Positions 1 through 13,995 of a stretch of DNA of 64,000 nt are shown in pieces (the first letter of the stretch is position 1; each line of letters starts with the position of its first letter). Where the stretch lies: the NCBI RefSeq assembly GCF_028389875.1, contig NC_084664.1:119357966-119421965 (forward strand), given 5' to 3'. The translations under genes were made by a program, and so were the position numbers. Origin of the DNA: Rhea pennata. Taxonomy: Eukaryota > Chordata > Aves > Rheiformes > Rheidae. The notes beneath the pieces were generated by a model. It saw only the letters and a program-made list of their open reading frames with translations. It was not told where the DNA came from and ran no database searches.

Positions 1-2899
1 TTCATGGTGCCCTGTAACAGCAAGGGGACACAGATCACTGAGTTTAAACATACCATAGCCAAACACATTCAGTCAATATCTTCTTGATCTTCACACCTAG
101 AAAAGAGATGCTAAGTGGAAATTCAGCAATTATATCACCCTTGAAACTGAGAAGCCATGACAAGTTTATTTCCTTCTACTTTCAAGGGGAAAAATAATAT
201 ACAGAAAAAATATATAGTATAAAAGCCCATATTTCCCAATCACTGACATATTAATAATCTAAGATACAGTTTTCATTTAGAAGGTTAGTATAACCTTGGC
301 AGTTATGTAAAGTTGTGCAGAATTTAAGGGTTTTTTTCCTCTTATTTGTGGTTATTTATTCTCTGAGAATGAGAATGAAATCATTTCTGTAATAATCCTA
401 AATTGATGAGAGATTTTCCATTCACTTGAGCATCACAATATCAGATCTGCAGACAGATCCAACAAGGACATTTGTACATATTTAACTGAAGAATGGACTC
501 CATGATTTCAATAACTGTTTGAGCATGCACATGTGCATTTGTAGGCCTGGGTCTCAGTTAGCAGAATAGCAATCTGTAAAATCTTTCAGATGTTTATTGT
601 TTAGCATGGATTTTGTGGTAAGTGGTCTGAGTGAGTATCTGGAAAAAGAAATGAACACTAAAACCATTACTTCCAACTTTACATGAGGCTCTGCTCCGGT
701 GATCTCTGTTTGTGTCTGGAACTCGGAGGAGTAGTCTCATGATCCAATCCATAACGATGTTCCTGGAAGTCTGCGGTCCCAATGAACAGAGATTGTTTGT
801 GTGACTTTACTCTCTATAGGATCAGCTGTTGTCTATTTGATTGTATTTTGATTGATCAGTTTTCCTAAGAATGAAGAACATTGCACCAGCAAGGAATATA
901 CTTTTTTAATAGACATATGCATCTATGGAAAAAAAAAACATTTTATTTTAGCAGAATAACTAGAAAAAAATGTCATAGGTTTCTTGCAAATATTTAAAAG
1001 TATTTTGTTGACTTTACCACCACAAGAAAGGAAAATGGAACAGAGGAAGAGAGAGCAGGAAGGACTCAGTTTAACCTGTAAGAAAGCTAGTGATTTTCCA
1101 AGAGTGGCATCAGCTCCAACAAAAAACTCCCTAGTCAAATTATAATTGTTGAAAAAATGCAAAATCTCATAAAAAAGAAGCAAAATTTGAAAATAAATTA
1201 AGAATATTTTGAAGATTATAGAGGAAAGACTAAAAGATTAGACAATACCATGGGCAGATTAATTATAGTCTTTCTTGTAGCCTAAGTTATCTTCAAGAAG
1301 AAATTGTATTGTATGGCCATCACATATCACCCTTTCTGCTGTTTTCTTCTGCTGTTTTCTTCTTTACCTGAGTGCGACACGTTTAAGGAGTTGTTCCATT
1401 TGAAAGCAGAGGCAGAGGCTCAGGTGAGGGACTGTTCCGTTACAGTCAGTCAGTGCAAAACTTGCCGCAACATTTGCAAATGCGACTCAGTAGCTGACTT
1501 CCTGCAACTTCATTCTTGACCTTACCTGTTGTAACTTCTTTTTCTGTTAGTGAGTTTGGAGACATTAATTTAATGAGGTCAGACTGAAATATCGTTAAAG
1601 ACAGCATGCATTTGTTTTAGAAAAGGGCACATAGGTCAGAGCTGTCGTACAGTGGCAGAAATCTTGCAAGCTAACATTAGAGAAGATGTTTTGTCATAGC
1701 TTTCTGCTAGAGGGGAGATGTTTGGGTAAACTGAGGCTTCTTGCAACAGAGTGTGCTTGGTTTGGTTTCATTTCAGCGATTTGTTCACTGGCTTTTTAAA
1801 ATAGGTTTACAGGAGATCTGAAGATGGGGGCATGAAGAGGTATACAGGAGCTTGTCTTTTTAAATCACATTGTCGCGGATACAACTTGGACTAATTAGTT
1901 CATTGAAAGTAGGGGAGAAAACCTCTAAGGGCAAAATAGTTCTTGGTATAACTCCATTGATTTAATTGTGGAATCATAAATTGTGGATCAATGAGCCATA
2001 GAAACAACTCCTGATGTCATCATCATCAGATGTTACATGACCCTGCAACACTGCAGATCTGAAGGAGGAGGGCAGTCTAGCTTCAGAGACTGTTGGTGGG
2101 TAACAAGACATCCAGTAAATAATACGTATTTTCCTTTCTTGACCCTTCTACATGATACTGTCTGTTGGTGGGATATTATTGATTTTTTACAGCTTTGTCC
2201 AGCAAAACATTTTATGATATGCTTACATATGTTCATGTGTTTTCCCTACAGCATCGTGGAGTACTTCATGAAGCACATGCTTGAAAATATACAAGAACTT
2301 CAGGGTTTTGCTGGAGAACTGCCCTCTATCCCAGCAGGCAACAGTCCATGTGCTGAGCCTGAGGAGACAATACTGACATTATTTCTTTTTAGTAATTGGG
2401 TTCACTGAAGCCTTCTTTTGTCTTTCTCACTAATTGGAATTATTTTCACAGTGTTACTACTGCTTCTTTTGATAAATCCCTGTATTTTCTTTTAGCACTT
2501 AATCTACCAAAACAATACATTTTTTAACATTCTCTGCCCTGAGTGTTCGCCCTTTAATTAATAGTTCCTGAGAATGATCAGCGTCTCAGCAATTAAATTG
2601 CAAAGCTAGAAGCTTTAACATAACCACAACAGCAATGTTGAAATTTAATTATAATTACAGCTGTTAGAAACAAAGATAAAAGATGCAGATAAATAGTGAT
2701 GTTCATAACATCACTACCATTGTGATAGAGGCTTTGGTTCTCAAAGCTATGTAAGTGCCTGGTTATAGAAAGCAATGGGAGGCTTCTTCTCTTTTGGAAG
2801 CCAGGAAAATGATTTTTTTATTGCATTTGTGGTTAAGATTTTTTTCTTTGAATGCCTTTAATGATAGATAAAAGGGAGGGAAAGAAGAGAGCTAACCTA
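1..2899. other. Intergenic, no gene recognised
   Basis: AT-rich sequence with only short open frames (none above 123 codons) and no recognisable protein similarity or splice-bounded exon chain. I see no clear repeat family here. IMPA1, the gene expected on this side of the FABP cluster from mammalian synteny, was looked for and not recognised. Confidence 0.5.
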
Positions 2900-3740
2900 T
2901 TCCTCTGCCTCAAGGTGAGGTCAACTACAGTTTTGTCATCCCTGACATCTGTTTGTTTAACCTGTTATTAAAGACCTCCAGTGTTGGAAACTCTGCAGTC
3001 TGCTGCTACTTCTTATGGTTGGAAAGGTTTTATTTTTAGATATCTATAAAAAATCTTTGTAAACTTAAGGTCATTACTTCTTATCCTATCTGGCGTAGGC
3101 ATGGGAAAAAAGAATTCCAGTGTCAAGTAGAAAATATTAACAGAGCTGAACCTAAGTAAGGACCCTACAGAAACCCCAGTCTTTCCATTTTGACAATAAA
3201 CCATGGAGAAATACAGTTTTTCTATATTTTCTCACACTCTTTGAACTAATTTCTTCTTACCTGTGTCTCATTAGCACCCTTGTAAGCAATGGGACATGTG
3301 AATAGCCTTATTAAAGTCAGGACAGATGACGTGCATTACTTCTCCCCTAACCACAAGACCAGTTACCCTGCTGAAGAAGGAAATTCGATTGATTTGAGGT
3401 AATTTGTTCCTGACATCTGTGCTGGCAAATACCACGATATTTTTCATCATCCGGATGCTTATGAATTGTTTTCATGTGTTATCGGTAAGGTGTGCTATTC
3501 CCATTTCCTCTTTAACTGTCTCCACTCTCGCCAAAGGCAGGCACTACACGTGCCTTTTCTAGTCCTCTGGAATCTCATTCACCTTCCATAATTTCACAAC
3601 TAATTTCTGAGATTACTTCAGCCTGTTCCTTTAATATCATACCAGGCAATTTGTTACTGTGCAGAAACATCTTTTCTAGACTGAGATCTTATCCTTTTTG
3701 GACCTTTGTTTAAAAGTGAACTTTTTAGGGAGAGTTGAGC
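2900..3740 (-). repeat. Ancient CR1/L3-type LINE fragment
   Basis: The stretch reads like the reverse complement of the 3'-proximal part of an old CR1/L3 element. It contains the recurring phrases around 'cattacttcttatcctat' (3073-3090), 'gcaatgggacatgtga' (3287-3302) and the segment near 3330-3410 ending 'gaggtaatttgttcctgaca'. Many substitutions and indels mark it as much older than the other CR1 copies in the window. Boundaries are approximate and assigned by memory of the family, not by alignment. Confidence 0.6.
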
Positions 3741-5838
3741 AAAATAGAGAACTGAATGTTTTGGTCTTCTCTACGTCAGGCTGCTCAGAGACTGAAGCAG
3801 AGGCCTTCCTCCTGCCTGGCACTTCCTTTTCTAAGCCTGCTTAAAGAAGAATTTCTTGTTATTTATCGTCTTCTTACAAGTTGCATCTTGTTTTGTGCCT
3901 TGGCCTTTTGGATTCTGTCCTTAATTACTAATGCTATTCTTCTTTTCCTGTAACTATTACCTGTAAATATGACCTCCTTTCCAGGTTTTTATTGTTCCTC
4001 TTGTGTTTGAAGTCAGTGACAAACTCACAATGAGACAAGCTGGCCTTTATGTCCTGTCTGAGTTCTGCGCTGCATTTGTTTGTATCTGTCCTTAGTATTG
4101 TTCCTATGTGGATGACACCCACTCTCCTTAACTTACCTTTCCTTTACATTTACTTCTCCTGAAGTCTTATTCATGCATTACCTGAATTTACTCAAATCGA
4201 TCTTCCTGACGTCTATTGTTTTGTTTGTCTCCCTTTTTCTGTTCCTTTTAATTGTGAATTCTCTCTCTTCTGGCCACATTCATGCAAGCTGCTTTCAATC
4301 TCGTATTCTCTCTACTGATTAATTTTCCAGAATTGATCCAATCACATCTGAGTTTACAACAAAAAAGATAAGAAAATATGTGTGAATTAGATGCTAAAAT
4401 ACTCTTGAATAGCTGAATTAGAAATATGCATCATTAAGGTATTCAACACACCTAGCAGTACCACAGTCTGAAACTCCCTGGGGAAAAGTTTATAGTAAAT
4501 TACCATGATTATATAAAAATTTTTTGATGAATAGCAAGAAAGCTATGTTAACTAATTGGTGTCCTGTGCTCTAAGATGCAGAATAACAATTTCAAAAGTA
4601 GTCAACATCCCCTAACATCTTACTGATGAAATAAGAATAAAGTTAATTTGGGAGTTAACTCACTACACTGGAACTTGGGAAATTTTTAGATCTCTTGTTT
4701 TTATTAGGAAGGCCATTTAAATCCAGCTGTTTCCAGTTGTTGCCCTCAGGATCTATTAGTTACTATTTAACCATGAAAGAATCTGAGTTTCTAACTTCCC
4801 CTTTCCTCCTCCTTACCTTGCCTTACCCTTACCTCCCCTTACGCAGCAGCAGTACCCTTTCTGAGCCTGTTCAAACAGCTGTGAGCAGTCCAGCTCCTCT
4901 CCTCCATGTCTAAATCCCACCAGACAGTCCCCTGCCTGTCTCGTAGGCAGAAAATTCTCTCTGAGCTCCCAGATTTGGGTCCACACAAAAGTCCAGTGGA
5001 AACTGCCACTTCCCTTCAAAATGTAGCTGGATGGAAAAATTTTGAATCATCTGAAGCAGTCACCAAGAGGTGGTTATAGGGTTCAGTTTTTCCTCATTGT
5101 TGGATATGATTCAAATCACCATTATTCACTTCCCAAAGGGTGTGCATTCGAGGGTAGGGTATTCTCTGCTTTGCCTGTTGAACTTGTTTCACTGTGGAAA
5201 AGTGAAATGTTTAGTGAGTCACAGAAAGTGAGCATGATTCTTGAGAAAAGTGGTTGGGCTCTCACCTTGGGGGTGAAGGGAGATACCTGCTTTGAGCCAA
5301 GGTTTGTGTATGCATTTTACATGAAAGAAATATTGCATAAACTATTTACACAATCCTTGTGGCCAGGCCCAAACCAATCATTCCAAGATTCAATGTGAGC
5401 ATCTAAAAATCGTCTTCTTGCTTTCTATTTTAATGAACCTTTCTCCAGCAAATGAGTGATATATAAAGCGAATTTGTTCCTCCTTCCAGTGTATGTTGAA
5501 AAAAGGGAGTGAGCACTGCCCCTGACTTTGAAAGAGAGGCTCCTGGTGAAGGCTCGAAGTTGTGAAACCTGCATGGAGGGAAGTATCACTATAGCACTGA
5601 GTAAGATACCTAAGGCCCAATGAGGAATAAACTTAAGAAATATATCAGACCTCAGCATTTCCAGTCACCTAATTTACATAGCTCCCTAACAAGCTCGCTA
5701 CTAGCATACCCAGATCCATATTTGTATCTATACAAATCTCTCTAGTTTAGTTCTTCAGTGGCACTTGTGTTACCCTCCTACTTTCTCTGATCCTACTGCT
5801 GTCTAAAGATAATTCATACATTAGTTTTATCTAAATTA
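3741..5838. other. Intergenic, no gene recognised
   Basis: Short open frames only, the longest 118 codons at 5042-5398 without recognisable similarity, plus pyrimidine-rich stretches (for example 4790-4850). Nothing supports a gene or an RNA. Confidence 0.45.
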
Positions 5839-6048
5839 TAGATTAGGAAAAAGAGTGAGATTCCAAGCACTGGAATAAAGTGCCTCAGGAGGTTTCTGAA
5901 AGGCTTCATCATTGGAGATGTTTTAAAAGAGATTAGAGAAATATCTGCCAGGAATGTTGTAGGTAGAGTTAATCCTGCCTTTGGGTGGGAGAACAGATGA
6001 TCTGTGGAAGCCCTTTCTAGCTGTAATCTTCTATGATTCAAACATCCT
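5839..6048 (+). repeat. CR1 LINE 3' end (degraded)
   Basis: Matches the avian CR1 3' tail in forward orientation: 'agagtgagattccaag' near the left end, then a section about a mean decision (lead, gain)-like 'gagatgttttaaaagag' block, and finally 'ctgtaatcttctatgattc' at the right edge, which is the usual CR1 terminus. The copy is short and diverged, a typical 5'-truncated insertion. Confidence 0.7.
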
Positions 6049-7259
6049 ATGATTGTAATGATTGCTTCACAAAGTGTGTACAGCAGCATCTGGATCTTGA
6101 TTGCAACACTAGATCCAAAGCTATTATGTCACTCATAAAAGTTTACTTAGTGAAAACAGCATATAAAACCTCCACGACACAGTGTCCATGCAGCAAATAA
6201 GCCATATTGGAAAAGATGACCCTATCTGCTGAGTTCTCAGCAATAACAGCTGTTAACTTAGTTAGAGGAATACAGCTGATAAACAGATAGTTACAGGGAA
6301 CAGACACCATGACACAGATCCTGAGGATGCTGTTAGCATTTCTCCAAAGTGATTGATTTGTTTAAAGATCCATTTTGCTTTGATCATTTTTCCAAGCACA
6401 TAACACGCATCTGCAGCACAGACTTAGAGCCAACAAAAGCCTCTGTTTCACTTTCTGGTGGTAAAAGGAAATATTCTGGTCATGGAGGAAATGTTCCAGG
6501 CAGTTTTTGAGCAGACTCAACAGAAAGTTGAGTCTTTCTGTGCAATCTCATCTGTTCTCAGAATAATGCAGTCCAACTGAAGTTGTCCAATGCATCAACA
6601 AACAGATGAAAATTTGCTGGTACGAGGGGAACCAAGGGGATATAGCTCTCTTCCCTCATGTAGCATGTGCCTCTGCCACACTGCAGCTGTGTGTCTGTGC
6701 AGTCAATCCAGCATCTGACCCCTCTTGGACTTGGACTGGGACATCTCCTGAGGGGCGCCCAGGAGGAAGGAACAGGAGTTGTATGACTAGTTGATTTTAG
6801 ATTGAGCAGCCAGTACTCATACTGTTTCAAAAGACTGACTTGCATACATACAGCACTCCCCAGATCATTCTGGCTATGATAGTTAATGTCTCATTTGAAC
6901 ATCTATTTCTTCAAATCCAGTTCAATTCCCTCAGAAAGAATTTGATTATTCTGCTTGCTTCTACAGATAAATGGGCAATTATTTGCCTTTCTTCCTAATA
7001 GCAGGTCTGCACTTGGAAAATATTTGGAGCTACTTGTGCACAAGTATAGTCCTTTTCCCAGAAGGACAACTAAGAAAACAAATCCCAAAACAGTGACCAT
7101 ACTCATAACCTGACTTCATACAAGTGAGAATAGAAGTATATTTAAAACTTGTTCCTGCAAAAGGAGCAACTACAAGGACATACTGAAGCCCTTATTGCTG
7201 GTCATTACTGAATAATGTGTTAAGCATAGACAGCAGTGAAAAAGAAACAAATTAGAGAA
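6049..7259. other. Intergenic, no gene recognised
   Basis: No exon-like or repeat-like stretch could be supported. Open frames here are at most 95 codons and overlap one another on both strands, as expected by chance. Confidence 0.45.
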
Positions 7260-7686
7260 GCCTATCCTGAGGTGTTTGTCAGCAGGAGTTCAGAAAAAGT
7301 CAACAGGAAGGATTAGATATCTAGAAAACTTGGCCTGTGAAGAAGGATGATTATTAAACGCTGAGAAGGAAAAACTGAGGCAGTACTTACTACTACTTAA
7401 AAAAGACAGCTACTGCAGAAAGAAAAGGAATAGACTTTCACTGGAGATAGGACAAGAAATAATAGGCTTAAACGATAGTAAGAAAGATTAATTCTCATTA
7501 GAAAAAAGTCTCATACTGGTAAGCCCAGAAGGGATTGCCTGAGGAGACTGGGGAATATCTGTACTTTCAAGTTGTTAAGAACAGGTTATTCAGATATCCA
7601 TCAAAAATGAGGTGTTGCTGATTGTCTCTTCAGGGACAATGACCTCTCAAGGTCCCTTCCAGCCATATTGTCTGTAATTCTACGAT
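7260..7686 (+). repeat. CR1 LINE 3' end
   Basis: Forward-orientation CR1 tail. The left part has the 'aggacaagaaataatagg' block (7448-7465) that corresponds to the CR1 segment before its terminal 250 bases. The right part has 'tcaaggtcccttccagcc' (7648-7665), and the copy ends in 'ttctacgat' near 7685. The element is old but clearly recognisable. Confidence 0.75.
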
Positions 7687-8590
7687 AATCTTCAAAACAA
7701 ATGCAGATATGACAGATGTTAGCAGACAGAAGAAAATCCATCTATTTTAAAAGTTTAAAATGTTGTTTTCATTTGCTTCTCTATTTTAGGAGACTGGAAG
7801 CTCCCTAGGGCCATGCTTCAATACCAAATGCAGACATAATGTGGGAGCAGAATCCAAAAGCTTAAGTGATAAGCATAAAGGAACTTAGAAGGTAGAAACA
7901 GAATCCAGATCTTCTACATTCCCTTTCCCTTTTATTCCCTAGGGATGTTGCTGAGCTGGAAGATATATAAATATTTATGGTAACAGGTAAGAGTAGGCTT
8001 ATCTGTAGTAGCACCAAGAGGGAACTGAAAGGTCCTCTAATAATTTGAATGTATAATTACTGCAGAAGTCGAGGGGAGTTGTACACTCTAATGGCAACAC
8101 CATCAGGACCTTAGATATTAATTATGAAGTTAATTAAACTTCTAACAAAATGGTAGAACTGTGACATACAAAAGATCCTAATCTTTAAGAGATGTGCTGC
8201 ACCAGATGCAGAGACTAGTCTTGTGTCCAGCAGGAGATGGGAAAAATTGTTTCTAAACATTCATGGAGAGAACCAAAGGTGTCTCATTTGTTTCTGCAGA
8301 TTTCAGTCTAGCAGATTATCTCACCCTAAACTGTCAAACATCAGCCACTTAGGAAGAGCTCAGAGCAGTTGCATCACTTGAGTATTGCAGCTTTTCTTCT
8401 TTGTTGCTGCTTGCAAAGTCAGCAAAAAGCCTGTAATAAATTCAACTGGCTTGTTAAAACATGACTTTCCATTTTCTGATCTCAGCCTTTTGGTCGTTTT
8501 CTCTCCATACTCAGCCACGTTTGCAACAAAATGCAAGCAGCCTAGCCCAGATATTTCGTGATGCAACCAACTACTCTGCCTGTTATGCAT

Positions 8591-8635
8591 TTTTGTTTTG
8601 TTTTTTGTTTTGTTTTGTTTTTTTGGGGGGGGGGG
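8591..8635. repeat. (TTTTG)n tract ending in an 11-G run
   Basis: An irregular TTTTG/TTTTTG repeat (8591-8624) runs directly into 11 consecutive G (8625-8635). The neighbouring open frames at 8461-9021 and 8598-8807 pass through this tract, so their length there is a product of low complexity. Confidence 0.85.
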
Positions 8636-10875
8636 AGAATGTGAAAAGAGAACATATTTTGACCAGGGTCATGCTCTCCTGGAAAATTCTAGTAACAGAA
8701 ATTTTAGAACCGGATTGTTGCCCAACTGGTGGGCTGAGAGCATTCAGGACTGCTCAGCAAACAACTGGAGAAGCAAGAACCAGTATAACTTGCAAAATAG
8801 AAACTGACATAAGCAGAAATACAGATGCTCCATCTCGGCTGGGTGACCAATGCATGTGCCAGCACGCTCCACAGATCTTCATTCAAAACGTGTTATGTTT
8901 TCTCTCCAGCTGCCTGCCCAGGTTTCCTACCTTTAAGAGCAGACAGAAACAGGAGCAATGGGCCCCTGGGACTCAGCGCAGAATGGAGCTCGAATGTACT
9001 GGGGGTCCACATTGGCACTAGACATGCCCATGGAGCGCTGTTCAGAGGTAGCCACACATAGTTTTATAACATGCAAAAAGAAGAGGGAAAAAAAGAAGAA
9101 CAAATTTTAATTCATTCTATAAATTTGTACAACCATAACGTCAGCATTAAAAGGTCGATGTTAAAGTTTGAGAAAGGGTTTTTGTCTGTTAAAGCTTGTT
9201 GTCTGTTAGAGCTTGTTCCACAAAGGCAACACAGCTCCAGGCAACATCTCCTCCCTCTTCACTGATCGCCTTAATCTGGGAGACTTCAGAGCCCTGAGAT
9301 AATACCCACTTGCCTGCTGTCAGCAACCTATGAGCCAGGTGCCAAAAATAATGTAAGGGGAGATTTTGAGGTGTGGAGGTGGGAGATGAGGCAACTTATA
9401 AGAGGTTTCTATAGGAGGAGGCTGTGGTCCTGCTGAGCGCTGAATGTGCTCAGCAGTAGTGTGGTCTTTGAGAAGCAGCAATTCACAGCACCTGAGGAGT
9501 TTGTATTTGCATGTATCACCACTAACTTGTGAAAGAGAAATACACTCTCACACATCATTCTTGAAAGACTGCTGGCTTCTACTGTTAAGTGCAGGGGGAA
9601 AGGTAAGCACAGAGGAATGGCACCCACAAAAGCCGGCACATTGTGAGAGGAGTGGCAAAGCAAGGTAGGAAGAAATTCAAAGTAGGGAAAGAACGGCAGA
9701 AACTCCATGCATCTCAGATTTACTTGATTTTTACCCAGCTTAAGGGAAGACACATCCATCCAGTCAAAGATTAATTCCTCTCCAAGAGTCACTTCATGCT
9801 CATGCAAGAAAAAAAAATAGAGAGGAATCCGTTGCCTAGGATCTCCATAATTTGAGTAATTTGAAATGGGAAACCCAAGTTAAATTATTTTGTACTCCTA
9901 ATCTTGAATACTCAGGTCTCTTACTTCTCAGCCTGATGACTTACTCAGAAAGCGGGGTGTTTTGGAAACCTGCTGTCTTAGGCTTGTTTTTGAAAGATGT
10001 TCTACTATGTATCAGCTACATTTTGAGCCAGAAAGAGAGCAAGATTACCGAATAAGATCTTTGGGCCTCTGTTAATCAGGAGACAAGTCTAAAAATCTTT
10101 AGAAAAAGATTACCCTAAAAATGACATCAAATATGGTGCTCCTGGCTACCAACTGGTAGTATTAGAGTGTAAGATGAAGTCAGAAAGGCAGGCCTATGGG
10201 AATCCCCTGAGCTTAGACCCTTCAATTTCAGGTACTCATAAAACATACTGGCTCCAATAATTTTCAAAGAAAGTCACTCAAGTTCACGTTTAGACAGGTC
10301 TACTCTACCTAGACTAGGTAGTCTTTGCTCAATTTGATGGTATTGTGCATGCTGTTCTTTGAGACCTTTCCCTGTTTAGTTATAATATAATTTATCTAGA
10401 GTGAGCTCAGCCTTTTCTCCAGTACCGTTAATTTGCTTTTGCTATTTTTTTTTGTATATCAATTTGACAATAACACGAATCTTGTTCATCAAAAAAACCC
10501 CACTTTTTTCTGCCTAATCTTTTAGTTCGACAGCATTATTTGGCTTTATAAAGAGCTGCAGACTTCCTTTATGGCTGTAGTGCAGCTAACTCTGTGCTTA
10601 GTTGCATATTTTCATGTATTTGTGCACGATCCTTTTTGGGTTTCAGCAGTTTTTTTTGGAGACTATAGAGTCAGCAGCCAAAAATTTGCACAAGACTTTC
10701 AGCTTCTGTCTGGAAAGTGTGTTCCTCATTCTCCCAGATGCAGAGAAATGCAGAGTACTCTGAAGGCCCAGAGGTAAAAGGAAAGAAACCAAACATATTA
10801 TTCAGATCAAGTTGATTTTTAAGACAGTCTCGTTTTAGGGGAGACAGAGATGAGAGGGCAAGGAACAGGCAAACC

Positions 10876-10904
10876 TTTTTTTTTTTTCTTTCTTTCTTTC
10901 TTTC
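10876..10904. repeat. Poly-T followed by (CTTT)n microsatellite
   Basis: A run of about 12 T is followed by about five CTTT units. The strand asymmetry is complete (pyrimidine only), so this is a homopyrimidine tract. Confidence 0.85.
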
Positions 10905-13900
10905 TGTTTGTTGAATTCCCTGCCCTGGTTTGTCTCTGAAATGCAAGAATCTCTCTTCCTTTTTAGGCAAGATTAGCAGTAGATTGCACTCTGTAGATAC
11001 ACTTTTCATTCAGGAACAGAAGGTCACATTTAATGAACCTGGGAAGCATTTTTCAAATAACAATTCAAATAATAATTTGCCAAACTATCTCTGTGTGTGT
11101 ATATGCACACAATATATAAGGGCGAACAAGACTCATTTGGATCTGTTATGGCAATGATATCACAAGAGTGTCACTATATTATCAATACCTTTAAATTTCC
11201 TTGGATAATGGGTCAATGAGATGACAGGTCCTTTGGCCAGAGGCATCTCTTCTGTTCGCCTAGTTCCCATTACTTTGCATTACCCACTCAATACAACTTG
11301 TCAATGGAGCTGAGACCTGTCCTTGGCAGACTTCACTCCATGGTAAGGCCGCAAGGCAGCACAGTGATGAGAGATGAGAGCAGGACACCATGCACAGTGG
11401 GTGCCAGGTGCTAGATGGGCAATCCAGGAGAGGACAGAAGATGGGTCATGAGCACCATGGCCATGCTACAGAAACCCAGTACTTCTGCTACCACTAACCA
11501 CCACAAATGTTTACAGTCACAGCACTGCATGCTGCCAGGGTGCTGCCTATCGCTGGGAACCTGGCCTAAGCCATGAATGGGCACCAAACCACCTAGCATG
11601 AGGCATTTCTGCAGGGCTTTGGTCTATCCAGCCTCAGGGGAAGGTAACCAGCCTAATGGGGAAGTTGTCCAAGCGCAAGTGAGCAATGCAGCTTACCAGC
11701 TCACTGCAGCTTGCAGAACTCATTAGACAGATGTGAGAAATCTATGCAAGCTTTGGGATACTCTCAGTAGAGTTTGGGTGATTTTAGGCAGAGGATGACC
11801 ACATATGGCTTTTGCCTAATGAGCAGCAAGCCATAGGGACTGATACACCTGTCAGTTCTGCATACATAAAAGACAGAAAGGCAAAATGTGTCTTGGAAGA
11901 GCTGATGTGCTCAAAATTTTGTCCATTTTTCTTCTACCAGATCAGCTGGTCTGCAAATACTGTTACTGTGCTTACAAACTGTGCCTCTCTCTCAGACATC
12001 TTTGTGTTTTATGGTTAGTGAAAATTAACAGTCTTCTGATGAAATGAGACACAGGACACCAGGTTCCTCTTTAGTTGGTGGTATCACACGTCTGATATTA
12101 GTGAAGACACAGTTGCAGCTGGTCCACCTCCAGCTCAGGCTGACCACCTCCCCTTTCTGAGCTCTATCTTCAGACTCAGGGAGTGGCCTAGGTGATCATC
12201 AGTGCATAACTTCTGTGCAACCTCTACTCTGTCTACTATTATACTGCATGTTGTACTGGTTTTGCATGTGTGTGAATGTATATTTACATACCGTATTTAA
12301 ATAAACATATTTGAGAAAATTCAGTGCAGTCTCCAACATTAAAAAAAAAAACACCGAGCTCATGTGGATAATGAAAAATACATGTATGCTTGAATCAAGA
12401 AAATAAGTGCCATTTTAGTTCTTCTTAAGTACACATTTTGAAATTTCTTCCCATAGTCATTAAAGCTAGCCACCAACTCAAGTTTTAAATGAAAGCTTAT
12501 TTGTCACATGGGGCTTGGAAGGAAGTTACTAAATACTGAGACATGCAGAAAAACCTTTCAGCTGGCAATGCAGAGCATTCTAGCAGGCTAGAAATATTCT
12601 GTGTGCATACTCTGGGGCATATTACCAAAACTGACAGGATCAGAAAACAGCCAAATTTCTTAGAAGAAAAGTTATTTTAAGGAGAGCTGTAGGAAAGATT
12701 AGGTTTGTTATCATGTTTTGACTTTGGATTTTTTGACATTTTTTGGATGCTTGTAAGACCTATTTATGACACCACAGAATAACTGATATTGAGCAAAATA
12801 AACTGAACAGCAAAAAACTTCAGCTTCTTTGTTATAACAGAATTGCACATCCCATTTTGAGTAGCCGAGAAAGTGCTTGCTCTACTGTTGCTGATAGCAT
12901 GATAACTCATGTTTTGCTGAGAAAGATAAATGGTGGAGTACTCTTTTTTTTAATTCACATCTTGTCAGTCTTCTTATCTGATCAGCATCAAGCCTTCAAG
13001 AGTAGAGTCACACTCACCAAAGGAGAAGCCCCCCAGCAATGGGATATTTTCACTGTCATCTCTTACCAGGGCTTTGGCACATAACTTCAGTTACTTTTTT
13101 TAGCAAGGTACCTGTTACAATTTAAGAGAACTTCATTTCTCCAGAAAAAATGCTGTGGCAGCAAGTCTGGCATTCTTGCCTACACGTGTGACTTTTATCA
13201 GAGATTGGAAGATGCACACATTTTTCCATGTATTTCCTCATAAGCCAGCTGCACGTCTCCTGAAAGAGTAGGGAGCAGGATTTAGACTGTTATGCCTGGA
13301 GGTGATGAAATTACTACTTAGAGAGTTGTCCTTGCATGATGAGTTTTCACAACACCTCAAAACCTTATCCATTACTGAGCAATACTCAGTGAGTTCTGTA
13401 TGCGAATGTCAGGTCTTACTCTCTCCCCAGTTAAGGATTTGTTTTAAAACTTCAGATTCGGAGAAGTCTTGCAATACTTCAGTAGGGTTCTGCAATTCCT
13501 CCTATTATGTGTATGTCCTAAGGAGTGGTGGGGGAGGAAAGCCTTAGGTGAAACATTAGCAGGTTGTCATATTCCTTTTAATCCTATTCAGCAAAAGTAA
13601 ACCTAAGCCTTAATGACTCTTATATTTGTGAGATAGGTTCATTTTCCTGAGTCTTGGCTCATTGATAAGATCAGTCTTTTACTCCTGTTCTACCCAGTAC
13701 CATTTTCTTTCTTAAGTAATTGTTTAGAATAGGATTTAGTGAAAAGGAGATTAGAGAAATTTTTAGGATATGGAGGACTGCCCCACCGTAAATAATATAC
13801 TGTTAGCTGGGCTTAAGGACACTTAGATAAAGATTGGAAATGAGTCTCTCGTTCTTTGAATTATGCCAGTAGAACAGCAGTTTCTTTCTCTCCAGAAGCA

Positions 13901-13922
13901 GCAGTTCACCACATCCAAAAAG

Positions 13923-13995
13923 ATGGTAGATTATCTTCTGGGAACTTAGAAATCAGCCCTCTGTTAAAACTTTGAAGAATACATGAAAAAATTAC
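13923..13995 (+). pseudogene. Relic exon 1 of FABP12-like gene, two in-frame stops
   Basis: Reads MVDYLLGT*KSALC*NFEEY then MKKL, which aligns without gaps to the first 24 residues of the FABP4 in this window ([20 protein letters not shown] then MKEL). The length from ATG to the former splice point is 73 nt, exactly as in FABP4 and PMP2. Trp9 has become TAG (13947-13949) and Glu15 has become TAA (13965-13967). The last coding base and donor, G|GT in the live genes, read C|AG here. No indel is needed. Confidence 0.85.

Larger units (their letters stand above)
7687..13922. other. Intergenic upstream of the FABP relic, no gene recognised
   Basis: About 6.2 kb with no supported gene. It holds the longest open frame in the window (8461-9021, 186 codons), but that frame runs through a T-rich/G-rich simple repeat and has no recognisable similarity. 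Simple tracts lie at 8591-8635 and 10876-10904. Remaining sequence is ordinary unique DNA. Confidence 0.45.

Noticed and set aside
8461-9021. Longest open frame in the window (186 codons, + strand)
   Set aside because: It runs through a (TTTTG)n and 11-G tract, has no recognisable domain, and a second frame is open over the same stretch.
9409-9807. 132-codon open frame, - strand, the same length as an FABP
   Set aside because: The length is a coincidence; there is no Gly-x-Trp-Lys signature, no Arg-x-Tyr at the end, and no intron structure.
1-13900. Search for IMPA1 3' exons
   Set aside because: Expected by mammalian synteny on this side, but no matching frame with splice borders was seen.
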